From Klebsiella pneumoniae (GTDB lineage Bacteria > Myxococcota_A > UBA9042): a stretch of DNA of 49,142 nucleotides. Positions 22,836-30,752 of this stretch are shown one piece after another; the stretch's first letter is position 1; each line of letters starts with the position of its first letter. The stretch spans positions 1 through 49,142 of the forward strand of contig CAMDBH010000019.1 in the NCBI GenBank assembly GCA_945889325.1, given 5' to 3'. A program made the translations under genes and the position numbers. The notes beneath the pieces were generated by a model that was given only the letters and a program-made list of their open reading frames with translations, was not told the origin of the DNA and did not search any database.

Positions 22836-24029
22836 ATGGCGCGCGGTGCGGGTGACCTTGGGGGTGGTGTGGGCCGGTGGCTGCAAGCCACACGGCGGCG
22901 TGCCCTTGCGTCGGCCGACGGCGCCAAAAAGCCCAACCTGCCCGTGATCAAATTGCGCGATCGCAGCGCGTTGGAGCGCATGCCCGCCCCGCGCGGCCAC
23001 GACGCTTTGCATGAAAAACCTGGGCATTTGCTGCATTGGTTCGGCGACGATCACGCGGCGGTGCAAACGCTGGCGCAGCGCGCCCAAGAGGTTTTGGCCG
23101 GCCTTGGGCCTCTGCAACTGCCTGCACGGCAAGTGGATGATGGACAGCCGGGCGGCTTGCACCGCTCGCTGCGCCGCGGTGGCGGCGTCGAGTTCAGTGA
23201 GCACAAAGAATATTCGCCCGGTGACGATTTGCGCCATTTGGACTGGAAAGCCTATGCGCGCACCGACCGCTATTACGTCAAGCGGTATGAGCAAGAAGTC
23301 CATGCATCCCTTACCCTTGTGATTGACGCGTCGGCGTCCATGGGCTTTGCCGATCTGCGTGGCGGCGACAAGTTCGACGCGGTCAGGCTGATTTTCGCGA
23401 CTTTGGGCCTCATTTTGGTGCGTCAGGGCGACGCCGTCGCTCTTTTGGTCATCGGTCGGCCCGAACTCAACTTGGCACCCGCGGGCGGTTTGCGGCATTT
23501 TGCAAATCTTTGCGCGCAATTGGAAAAACTGGAACCCGGCGGCGCAGCCGGTCTGGACACGTTGGGCGCTAGTTCGTGGCGCGGCTTGGATCGCAAGGGC
23601 ATTGTCGTGGTGGCTTCTGACGTGCTCATGGAGCCCAAACTGGCCGTGGCACCGCTGTACGACTTGCGGCGCGCGGGGTTGGACGTGATGCTTTTGCATA
23701 CGCTGCACCCGCGCGAACGCGATCTGGATTTTTTTGGCCCGACGCAACTGCATTGTTTGGAAAAAGACAGCAAACGTCTGATCGACCCGCGGCTGGTGAA
23801 AAATACCTACGCCCAGTTGATGCAGGCGCACTGCGAAAAATTGCGCGTGCTGGCCACGCACAGCGGCTTGGGGTATCTGCAAATTGACACGTCGATCGAT
23901 TGCCGCGGCGTGATGCGGCAGTTGTTGCGTGCAACGGCAAGGCTGCGGCGTCGCGGTCAGACGCTTGTGGAATCAGGTGCTTATGGTGAGGAAGGCTTTG
24001 ACGCCGAAGTCCTGCTCAATGCTGAATAG
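22836..24029 (+). CDS. DUF58 protein (von Willebrand A-like)
   Basis: The protein has 397 aa and is the usual partner of MoxR ATPases. The DUF58 core shows FSEHKEYSPGDDLRHLDWKA and YARTDRYYVKRYEQE, followed by a vWA-like domain with the MIDAS start VIDASASMG (Asp near 163) and VVVASDVLME. No membrane helix is visible; many DUF58 proteins have two N-terminal ones, so this is the soluble form. AAGG precedes the ATG. It is followed 13 bases later by the metal-binding-type mini-lipoprotein gene, with which it is probably co-transcribed. The first 60 residues, basic and low in conservation, could be disordered. Confidence 0.9.
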   Translation: MARGAGDLGGGVGRWLQATRRRALASADGAKKPNLPVIKLRDRSALERMPAPRGHDALHEKPGHLLHWFGDDHAAVQTLAQRAQEVLAGLGPLQLPARQVDDGQPGGLHRSLRRGGGVEFSEHKEYSPGDDLRHLDWKAYARTDRYYVKRYEQEVHASLTLVIDASASMGFADLRGGDKFDAVRLIFATLGLILVRQGDAVALLVIGRPELNLAPAGGLRHFANLCAQLEKLEPGGAAGLDTLGASSWRGLDRKGIVVVASDVLMEPKLAVAPLYDLRRAGLDVMLLHTLHPRERDLDFFGPTQLHCLEKDSKRLIDPRLVKNTYAQLMQAHCEKLRVLATHSGLGYLQIDTSIDCRGVMRQLLRATARLRRRGQTLVESGAYGEEGFDAEVLLNAE

Positions 24030-24042
24030 AAGGAAATTTGTC

Positions 24043-24270
24043 ATGAAATGGCTGATCTTTTTGCTGCTTTGCCTGCCCGTTGCCTGCACCAACGCGCCGC
24101 AGCCAGTCACCCTGACTGCCCCCGGTAGCCGGTTTGATCCGCCGGTGCGCCCTTCGCAAATCCCTGCAAATGCTTGGTATTGTGACATGGGCACGGTGCA
24201 TTACGCGTCAATGGACAAAGGCGACGGCAAATGCCCGATCTGCCACATGGGCCTCAAGCACCGAAAATAA
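24043..24270 (+). CDS. Mini-lipoprotein with heavy-metal-binding-type motif
   Basis: The protein has 75 aa. MKWLIFLLLCLPVAC is a lipoprotein signal (Cys15). The C-terminus has WYCDMGTVHYASMDKGDGKC (from residue 45) followed by PICHMGLKHRK. This is close to the heavy-metal-binding module Y-x-CPMHP...GKCPxCGM found at the N-termini of copper ATPases and CusB-like proteins. Potential ligands are Cys47, His53, Cys64, Cys67 and His68 plus several Met. AAGGA lies eight bases before the ATG. It sits between DUF58 and a methyltransferase gene in a tight run. A role as a periplasmic copper or similar metal carrier is inference. Confidence 0.8.
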   Translation: MKWLIFLLLCLPVACTNAPQPVTLTAPGSRFDPPVRPSQIPANAWYCDMGTVHYASMDKGDGKCPICHMGLKHRK

Positions 24271-24306
24271 CAAGGCAATATGCAACATGACCACAGGAAA
24301 GCGCGC

Positions 24307-24954
24307 ATGACCGACACTTTGACCCACCTGCACGGCCACCACGGCGATTTTGAAGATTTTGCCCAACTGATGCAGCAAACCGCCGCCGGACGATTTACGC
24401 CTGTGTTTTGGGGCGTCTGGCAGCAGTACATTGCGCCGGCGCTGCCGCAGCAAGGCCGTGTGGTCGATTTGGGCTGCGGACCGGGTGGCTTATTCGGGCC
24501 GCTGCGCCGCGCCCATCCGCTGGCGCAGATCGTGGGCGTTGAGTACCAACCGGCGATGCTGCGAGCGGCGCAAGAAATCGCACAATCATTAGAAATTACC
24601 CTAGTTACCGCCGATCTGGCCCAGCCGCTACCGTTGCCCGATGGCTACGCAGATGTTGCGGTCGCGGTGATGGTTTTGCATGAACTGCTTGATCCCATTT
24701 CACTTTTGCGTGACACCCATCGCTTGCTGCGCGGCGGCGGCGCGATGTTGATCTACGACTGGGTGCACCAACCGCTGCGGCGCTACAGGAAGGGCGAAGC
24801 GCTTGACGCTGATGTTTTGCAACATTTTCGCGAACATTGCTTGTATACACCCGACGATCTGGCATTTATGGCCGAAAGCGCAGGCTTTGTGGTGCAAGAA
24901 GTCATTGGCAGAAAAAATGGCGATTACGCGATGTTGGCGCTGACCAAACCCTGA
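24307..24954 (+). CDS. SAM-dependent class I methyltransferase
   Basis: The protein has 215 aa and is cytosolic. Motif I VVDLGCGPGG (52-61), the acidic end of strand 2 (IVGVEYQPAM), motif II TADLAQPLPLPDGYADVAV and motif III VMVLHELLDP with LLRGGGAMLIYD identify a Methyltransf_11/25-type enzyme. The N-terminus is His-rich (HLHGHHGD). The ATG at 24307 follows AGGAAA at about six bases; the in-frame ATG at 24280 is less likely. The substrate is unknown. It follows the metal-binding-type lipoprotein gene by 36 bases, so a link to metal or metalloid methylation is conceivable but unsupported by any specific motif such as the ArsM cysteines. Confidence 0.88.
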   Translation: MTDTLTHLHGHHGDFEDFAQLMQQTAAGRFTPVFWGVWQQYIAPALPQQGRVVDLGCGPGGLFGPLRRAHPLAQIVGVEYQPAMLRAAQEIAQSLEITLVTADLAQPLPLPDGYADVAVAVMVLHELLDPISLLRDTHRLLRGGGAMLIYDWVHQPLRRYRKGEALDADVLQHFREHCLYTPDDLAFMAESAGFVVQEVIGRKNGDYAMLALTKP

Positions 24955-25078
24955 ATCGATTTGAATCGCCAGCCTAATTTGCCGCAACAGCCGGTGAATG
25001 CTACAAAGATTGACGATCGTGCGGCGACGGCGACCGCAGCAACGCGTGACCCTTGAGTCGCCAAATGCGAGGCAGGCT

Positions 25079-26974
25079 ATGCAAAAATTTCGGCAAGTTC
25101 AGATTTTGCAGCTATTTCTCGCGGCCTTGTCGTTGCCAGTGGCTGCGCTGGCCTTCGCCGAACCGGTGCAAATCGGTGTGCAAGGGCGCCTGACCTCGCA
25201 GGGGGGCGGTCCAGCCGCAGATGGCACTTACGCCATGGCCATTGGTTTGTATGAACAGGCCAATGGCGGTCCACCGCTGTGGCAGGAGCTGTTTTTGGCG
25301 ATTCCGGCGCAGGGTGGAGTGATTTCAACGGTGCTGGGTGCAGCCAATGTCAAGCTCGATAGTGCTGTGTTCATCGGCGGTAAGCCGATGTGGGTCGGCG
25401 TCACAGTCGGCGGCGATCCAGAATTGCCGCGACAGCCGCTGTTGCGGGTGCCCTATGCCGTCTTGGCCAATACGGCCACAGTTGCTTCGGGTTTGGACTG
25501 CACCGGCTGCGTCACAGGCGGTCAAATTGGCCCAAACGCCATTGAAGCCAAACACGTCAATTTTAACTACGCGGGATCAAGCAGCAAAGGCGGCCCCACC
25601 GATGAGGCCGTGCACGCCAAAACCGCAGACAGCGCCAAAGTCGCCGATCTAGCCAAACTAGCTGTGGGAGCGAAAACCGCCGATCTCGCCGTGGCCGCGC
25701 AGGAATTGCAATGTTCAGGCTGTGTGACGCTGGATCAACTGGATCCGAACGTCGCCAATGGCTTCTTGTCGACCAAAGGCGGCACGGTCGACGGCGCGGT
25801 TGCCATCAAAAAAGGTTTGGATCTACAGGGATCTTTGCTGAGCAACGCCGCAATTGCCCCCATCGACACCAAAATCAATCCCTGCACGGCCAAACAAAGC
25901 GGACAACTTGGCAATTTTAATAACCAAATGTGGTATTGCAACGGCACCTTGTGGAAAAAGATCAAGACCTGTGGCGGCGTCTGCCAAGGCCCGGCGCTGT
26001 TCGCATGCGGTCAAGGAATTGCCGATGACTGCGGCGATCTCGGTGTTTGTCCAGGAACGGGCAGCTTTTGTGCCGCAGGCACCTGCCAGAACAACCTTTG
26101 CGTGGTCACCACCGGCACCCAAAACGATCCGGCGGCCAGTTGTAAAGACATGCTGAGCAAAGTGCCGGGTACCAAAAGCGGCCTGATTTGGATCGATCCG
26201 GACGGCGTAGGCAACATCGCGCCGTACCAAGCCTATTGCGATATGTCCACCGACGGCGGCGGCTGGACCTTGGCCCTAAATTTGGACACGTCCGACGGCC
26301 ACGTCATGTGGTGGGCCAACGCGCTTTGGACCGATACCAACTTATACGGTGATATTTCCAAGCCTTTTGCCGCTGACCAAAAGACGGCCGCGTTTATGAA
26401 CCTGAGCAACACGACCCAAGTCATGATTTGGGTTCACGAGCAAGGCGCCTACAAGGGCTTCAAATCATGGAATAAACCCAACGGCAACCCGTTGACAACC
26501 TACATGGGCGGGGCGGACAACACGGTGCTCGGCACGGCGGTGAGCAACTCGGATTTGGCCGGCGTTTCGGTCAAAGAAACTTTGGTGCGCAAATCCACGG
26601 TTTTATACGCGAACCACTGCTCGGTCCCGGGCAAATGCGTCAGCGGCCAAGCGGGCGGAGCCCCCGACGGCGACCGCCTCGGTTCGGCGGAATCGCAGCC
26701 GTCCGACAATGTCGGCGGCGGGTTGGGCAACTGGCATGACCAGAATTACTGTTGCGCTGGGCAAACTTATGCCGGACACGCTTGCAATGGCAGCGCCTTT
26801 CGCACCACTTCTGAAGCGCAAGCTGGCTGGGGCGGCTGCTCGCAAGGCGATGGCTATTTTGGCACCGATACCTTCGGCCCAGGCGCCAACACCTGCAACG
26901 ACGGTACCTGCGGTGGCGCCAACTGGGGCCAAGCCAACGGCGTGGCCCACGATTTTGCGGTGTTTGTTCGTTAG
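25079..26974 (+). CDS. Secreted protein with fibrinogen-type C-terminal domain
   Basis: The protein has 631 aa. A Sec signal peptide ends near ALAFA-EP (28). The first domain (about 30-135) begins IGVQGRLTSQGGGPAADGTY, like a common bacterial surface-protein N-terminal module. Next come CTGC and CSGC pairs, an AKTADSAKVADLAKLA stretch and a short Cys-rich segment (CGGVCQGPALFACGQG). From about 352 the sequence ASCKDMLSKVPG...YQAYCDMSTDGGGWTL is a fibrinogen-related domain, the lectin-like fold of ficolins. GAGG lies about seven bases before the ATG. It is probably a cell-surface or secreted adhesin; the ligand is unknown. Confidence 0.85.
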   Translation: MQKFRQVQILQLFLAALSLPVAALAFAEPVQIGVQGRLTSQGGGPAADGTYAMAIGLYEQANGGPPLWQELFLAIPAQGGVISTVLGAANVKLDSAVFIGGKPMWVGVTVGGDPELPRQPLLRVPYAVLANTATVASGLDCTGCVTGGQIGPNAIEAKHVNFNYAGSSSKGGPTDEAVHAKTADSAKVADLAKLAVGAKTADLAVAAQELQCSGCVTLDQLDPNVANGFLSTKGGTVDGAVAIKKGLDLQGSLLSNAAIAPIDTKINPCTAKQSGQLGNFNNQMWYCNGTLWKKIKTCGGVCQGPALFACGQGIADDCGDLGVCPGTGSFCAAGTCQNNLCVVTTGTQNDPAASCKDMLSKVPGTKSGLIWIDPDGVGNIAPYQAYCDMSTDGGGWTLALNLDTSDGHVMWWANALWTDTNLYGDISKPFAADQKTAAFMNLSNTTQVMIWVHEQGAYKGFKSWNKPNGNPLTTYMGGADNTVLGTAVSNSDLAGVSVKETLVRKSTVLYANHCSVPGKCVSGQAGGAPDGDRLGSAESQPSDNVGGGLGNWHDQNYCCAGQTYAGHACNGSAFRTTSEAQAGWGGCSQGDGYFGTDTFGPGANTCNDGTCGGANWGQANGVAHDFAVFVR

Positions 26975-26981
26975 ACGGCTC

Positions 26982-27030
26982 GGGGACAGGTATTAACAGT
27001 TTCCCCAGGAAATTGTTAATACCTGTCCCC
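26982..27030. repeat. Palindromic repeat family B, copy 2
   Basis: GGGGACAGGTATTAACA (26982-26998) and its complement (27014-27030) form a stem that continues with one G-T mismatch to a CCA loop. It lies eight bases after the fibrinogen-domain gene stop and could act as its terminator. The 11-base word TTGCGGTGTTT occurs on both sides (26955-26965 and 27034-27044). Confidence 0.7.
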
Positions 27031-27042
27031 AGATTGCGGTGT

Positions 27043-27834
27043 TTACGGGGTCGCGCTGGCCGCGCCAACGCCGCCGCTGGACTGGGCCCACGCCGGCGGA
27101 TACAGTGAAATCCCGCGCAAATTTGGCCCTGTCTGCGCCGCTTCCACTAAAATCAGCAGCGCCGCTCGCTCCATGGCGCGTTGCTGGCTGGCGTCCAAGT
27201 CTGCGCGCACCTGCAAGCGCTGACTGGGCCGCGTTTGCAACAGGGCCAAGGCCATACCTTGGGCTTTGAGGACAAATTGACTTGGAATTTCAAAGGGATC
27301 TTGCGCAGCAGTGCCGCGTTCGATGGCGATGACGCCGCTCGGAAACAACACCCGCCCGAGCTTGGATTCGCCCGCAACGGCGTTTAATTCCAAGCGAAAG
27401 CCCTCCGTGCGCACGACCGGATCCAAGCCCTGAATCGCGCATTGAGCGGCTGTCGGTTCGCTGACGGTCGCGCTGCACAAATCGCGTTCGGTTTCGAGCA
27501 TGAAGGCGCTGCCGTCGCAGCTTGCGCGCCACGGTTGGCCGTTTGCCTCGTGCGCTAGAAGCGTCCACGTGCTGCCTTGGACGTTGCCGGTGCAGCCAAA
27601 AGCAAAGCGACTGGAAAGTTCACGGGTTGAGCGATGAAATTTGGCGACCACGCCGCCAACAGTCCACGTTCGGTCATTGGGGCCATCGGTAACGTAGGAA
27701 ATACCTACCTCTTTTGCCGCACCAAGCGCGGCACCCGCTCCTTGGGCGCCAGCGCACGCCGACAGCAAAAGCGCGCCGAGCGTTAGCAGGGTTGAACCAA
27801 TTTGAGAACGCCGATGGGTTTGCAAGTGCTTCAT
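27043..27834 (-). CDS. Predicted lipoprotein, unknown function
   Basis: The protein has 263 aa. MKHLQTHRRSQIGSTLLTLG followed by ALLLSAC is a lipoprotein signal with Cys27, after which comes a Gly/Ala spacer (AGAQGAGAALGAA). The body has VGISYVTDGPNDRTWTVGGV, Cys residues about 88, 115, 131 and 143 that could form two disulfides, and a Gln/Arg-rich C-terminal helical part ending SSGGVGAASATP. I do not recognise the family. The ATG at 27834 is chosen for the signal peptide; upstream in-frame starts read through repeat DNA. It lies downstream of clpB on the same strand but is separated by tandem repeat DNA. Confidence 0.72.
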   Translation of the reverse strand: MKHLQTHRRSQIGSTLLTLGALLLSACAGAQGAGAALGAAKEVGISYVTDGPNDRTWTVGGVVAKFHRSTRELSSRFAFGCTGNVQGSTWTLLAHEANGQPWRASCDGSAFMLETERDLCSATVSEPTAAQCAIQGLDPVVRTEGFRLELNAVAGESKLGRVLFPSGVIAIERGTAAQDPFEIPSQFVLKAQGMALALLQTRPSQRLQVRADLDASQQRAMERAALLILVEAAQTGPNLRGISLYPPAWAQSSGGVGAASATP

Positions 27835-27883
27835 GCGTTTAGGTTGCAACTGCCCCTGCGCGCGATCAAGAAAAGAGCATCTT

Positions 27884-27980
27884 TTGCACATTCGTTCATA
27901 TTTCGGGGACAGGTATCGCCAGTTCTTGCGGTTGCACATTCGTTTCTATTTCGGGGACAGGTATTGCCAGTTTCCTGCGG
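27884..27980. repeat. Imperfect 48-bp tandem duplication carrying family B half-sites
   Basis: Unit 1 (27884-27931) and unit 2 (27932-27980) both begin TTGCACATTCGTT and include GGGGACAGGTAT(C/T)GCCAGTT. They differ at only a few positions. Unit 2's half-site is paired with an inverted partner, unit 1's is not. This suggests the left end of a family B repeat was duplicated. Confidence 0.65.
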
Positions 27981-28001
27981 AAATTGGCAATACCTGTCCC
28001 C
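27953..28001. repeat. Palindromic repeat family B, copy 3
   Basis: GGGGACAGGTATTGCCA and its continuation to 27975 pair with 27979-28001 around a TGC loop, with a single mismatch. The element begins 3 bases past the clpB stop codon and may end the clpB transcript. Confidence 0.72.
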
Positions 28002-28004
28002 AGA

Positions 28005-30608
28005 TCAGTCTACCATGGCAAACTTCAACGAGTCGCGTCCTGCGTCCACGACAATATGGCTGCCCGACGGGTATTTGCCGGCCAAAAGTTCCATCGCCAA
28101 TGGATTTTCCAGCAAAGTCTGCAACGTGCGCTTCAACGGTCTGGCGCCGTACTGCGGGTCGTAGCCTTTGTTCGCCAGCATGTCCAAGGCTTCTTGGGTG
28201 ACTGTCATGGTCAACTTCCGATCGTCCAAACGTTTTTTGAATCGCTCCAGTTGAATTTGCACAATGTGGCTCATGTCCTCGCGGCGCAAACTGTTGAAGA
28301 TCACGATCTCATCGATACGGTTGAGGAATTCCGGCCGAAAATGCTTGCGCAGTTCCTCCTGTACAATCGTGCGCACCGCGGCGTCGCGGCTGGCATCGGT
28401 CGCATCCGTCGACGCTTCCAGAATCGCGTGGGAGCCGACGTTAGATGTCAGCAAAATCAGGGTATTGCGAAAATCGACCGTGCGCCCCAGTGAATCCGTC
28501 AAGCGCCCATCGTCGAGCACCTGCAGCAAGATATTGAGCACATCGGGGTGGGCCTTCTCAATTTCATCAAACAGAACAACGGCATAAGGTCGACGCCGCA
28601 CGGGCTCCGTCAGCTGCCCTCCTTCTTCGTGGCCGACATAACCGGGCGGCGCACCGATTAGGCGTGCAACCGTATGTTTTTCCATATATTCGCTCATATC
28701 GATGCGAATCATGGCCTTTTCGTCGTCAAACAACTGCTGCGCAAGTGCCTTGACCAATTCCGTTTTGCCGACACCCGTCGGTCCGAGAAAAATAAACGAG
28801 CCGATCGGCCGGTTCGGATCCTGCAAGCCCGAACGCGATCGCCGCACCGCATTGGCCACCGCGGTAATCGCTTCCTCTTGATGCACAACGCGTTTTCGCA
28901 GCGCATCCTCCATTTTGATCAGCCGCTGCATTTCGCCTTCGAGCATCCGATTGACCGGCACCCCCGTCCAAGCCGACACTACTTTAGCGATTTCATCGGG
29001 CGACACTTCCTCGTTCAACATTTTGCCGTCTTTTTGCGCCAAGGCCAGCTTGGCCTGACCTTCAGCTATCAGCTTATTTTGATTGGGAATATCGCCATAG
29101 CGCAGTTTGGCCGCCTGTTCCAAATCATTGCGCCGTTCAGCGGCTTCCAACTGAATGGTCAGTTCTTCCAGTTTTTCCTTGCCCGAGCGCAATTCGTCGA
29201 TCAGCGTTTTCTCCCGCTGCCACAAGGCTTTTTGCGCCATCGCGGTTTCTTTCAACTCGGCCATTTCACTTTCAATCTTGCCGCGTCGATCGATCGAAGC
29301 TTCATCCTTTTCGCGCGACAGCGCCTGATGTTCGATCTCCAACTGCTGGATTCGCCGCTGCAACTGGTCGATTTCCGTCGGCAAACTGTCAATTTCAATC
29401 CGCAACCGCGACGCCGCTTCGTCGATCAAATCGATGGCTTTGTCCGGCAAAAAGCGATCGGAAATGTAACGATCTGACAAAGTCGCCGCCGCCACCAACG
29501 CCGAATCCTGAATGCGCACGCCATGATGCACCTCATAGCGATCCTTGAGCCCGCGCAGAATCGAAATCGTATCCGGCACCGACGGTTCATCAGCAAACAC
29601 CGGCTGAAAACGCCGCTCCAGCGCCGCATCCTTCTCAATATACTTGCGAAATTCGTCCAGCGTGGTCGCGCCAATGCAGCGCAGCTCACCGCGCGCTAAC
29701 GCCGGTTTGAGCATGTTGCCGGCGTCCATGGCGCCCTCGCCCTTGCCCGCGCCGACGAGGTTATGCAATTCATCAATGAAAAGAATCACTTCACCGTTGG
29801 AATCCGACAGTTCCTTGAGCACCGCCTTCAAGCGTTCCTCAAATTCACCGCGGTACTTGCTGCCTGCGACCATCGATGCCAGATCCAAAGCCAGCAATTT
29901 CTTGCCCTTGAGGCCCTCGGGCACGTCGCCCGCGACGATGCGCTGCGCCAACCCTTCCACAATCGCCGTTTTGCCGACGCCAGGATCGCCAATGATCACT
30001 GGATTGTTCTTGCGCCGGCGGCTCAGCACCTGCATCACGCGGCGAATTTCGTCGTCGCGCCCGACCACCGGATCTAGCTTGCCCGCCGCGGCTACAGCCG
30101 TGAGGTCGCGCGAATATTTCTCCAAAGCGGCGAAACTCGACTCCGCATCCTCGCTCGACACGCGCTGGCTGCCGCGCAACGGTTTCAAGTTGGCCAACAA
30201 CTTTTCCCGCGTGATTCCGCGGTCGTGCAGCGCGCGCCCGGCCGCGCCCTTGCGATCGGCCAGCAATGCCAGCAAGAGGTGCTCGGTTGAAACGTAATCG
30301 TCTTTGAACTTGCCGCGCTCACTGTCGGCTTCTTCCAGAAATGCATTGAGGCGATCTGACGCAAGTAAGCCCTGCGTCTGGCCTTTGACCGCGGGCAGCT
30401 TGGCCAGCGCCACTTCCATTTCAGCGCGCAGGGGATCGATCGGCACTTCCATGCGCTGTAAAAGTGGCTTGACAACGCCCTCTACATTGCCGGTCAGCGC
30501 CCACAAAAGATGTTCAGGTTCCAGTACTTGATGCGATCGGCGGATGGCCTCCTCGCTGGCCAGTTTCAGGGCCATTTGCGCGTTGGTTGTGAGTTTATTC
30601 GGTTGCAT
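28005..30608 (-). CDS. clpB: ATP-dependent disaggregase ClpB
   Basis: ClpB (Hsp104 family) extracts proteins from aggregates with DnaK. The 867-aa product has the N-domain repeats (about 1-145), NBD1 with Walker A GDPGVGKT (207-214) and [12 protein letters not shown], and the coiled-coil middle domain from about 410 to 520. NBD2 carries GPTGVGKT (609-616), [12 protein letters not shown] and [10 protein letters not shown]. The ATG at 30608 follows GAGGG at six bases. Length and domain order are normal. It may be heat-inducible; a possible -35 TTGACA lies at 30740-30735 on the minus strand but the -10 is poor. A DUF4175-like gene ends 144 bases upstream. Confidence 0.97.
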   Translation of the reverse strand: MQPNKLTTNAQMALKLASEEAIRRSHQVLEPEHLLWALTGNVEGVVKPLLQRMEVPIDPLRAEMEVALAKLPAVKGQTQGLLASDRLNAFLEEADSERGKFKDDYVSTEHLLLALLADRKGAAGRALHDRGITREKLLANLKPLRGSQRVSSEDAESSFAALEKYSRDLTAVAAAGKLDPVVGRDDEIRRVMQVLSRRRKNNPVIIGDPGVGKTAIVEGLAQRIVAGDVPEGLKGKKLLALDLASMVAGSKYRGEFEERLKAVLKELSDSNGEVILFIDELHNLVGAGKGEGAMDAGNMLKPALARGELRCIGATTLDEFRKYIEKDAALERRFQPVFADEPSVPDTISILRGLKDRYEVHHGVRIQDSALVAAATLSDRYISDRFLPDKAIDLIDEAASRLRIEIDSLPTEIDQLQRRIQQLEIEHQALSREKDEASIDRRGKIESEMAELKETAMAQKALWQREKTLIDELRSGKEKLEELTIQLEAAERRNDLEQAAKLRYGDIPNQNKLIAEGQAKLALAQKDGKMLNEEVSPDEIAKVVSAWTGVPVNRMLEGEMQRLIKMEDALRKRVVHQEEAITAVANAVRRSRSGLQDPNRPIGSFIFLGPTGVGKTELVKALAQQLFDDEKAMIRIDMSEYMEKHTVARLIGAPPGYVGHEEGGQLTEPVRRRPYAVVLFDEIEKAHPDVLNILLQVLDDGRLTDSLGRTVDFRNTLILLTSNVGSHAILEASTDATDASRDAAVRTIVQEELRKHFRPEFLNRIDEIVIFNSLRREDMSHIVQIQLERFKKRLDDRKLTMTVTQEALDMLANKGYDPQYGARPLKRTLQTLLENPLAMELLAGKYPSGSHIVVDAGRDSLKFAMVD

Positions 30609-30734
30609 CGTGCCCTCGTTTGGTTGGTTTTCAGCAGACTTGGCGGCGGTTGCGGCAAAAGCGCGCAAACCAATGGCGCGCGCAGTTGCGCGATTTCGTT
30701 GACGACGCCATCAACAAAGGCTGCACGGCAAGGA

Positions 30735-30740
30735 TGTCAA
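30735..30740 (-). promoter_or_regulatory. Possible -35 element upstream of clpB
   Basis: The minus strand reads CTTGACATCC, containing an exact TTGACA, about 130 bases before the clpB start. At 17-base spacing the -10 would be TTGTTG, a poor match, and no clear sigma-32 CCCCAT element is visible. It is only a weak candidate. Confidence 0.25.
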
Positions 30741-30752
30741 GATCTGGAAAAT

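Noticed and set aside
22767..23882. Minus-strand open frame (371 codons) opposite the DUF58 gene
   Set aside because: DUF58 is unmistakable on the plus strand. The antisense product begins inside the family A hairpin and has no recognisable features.
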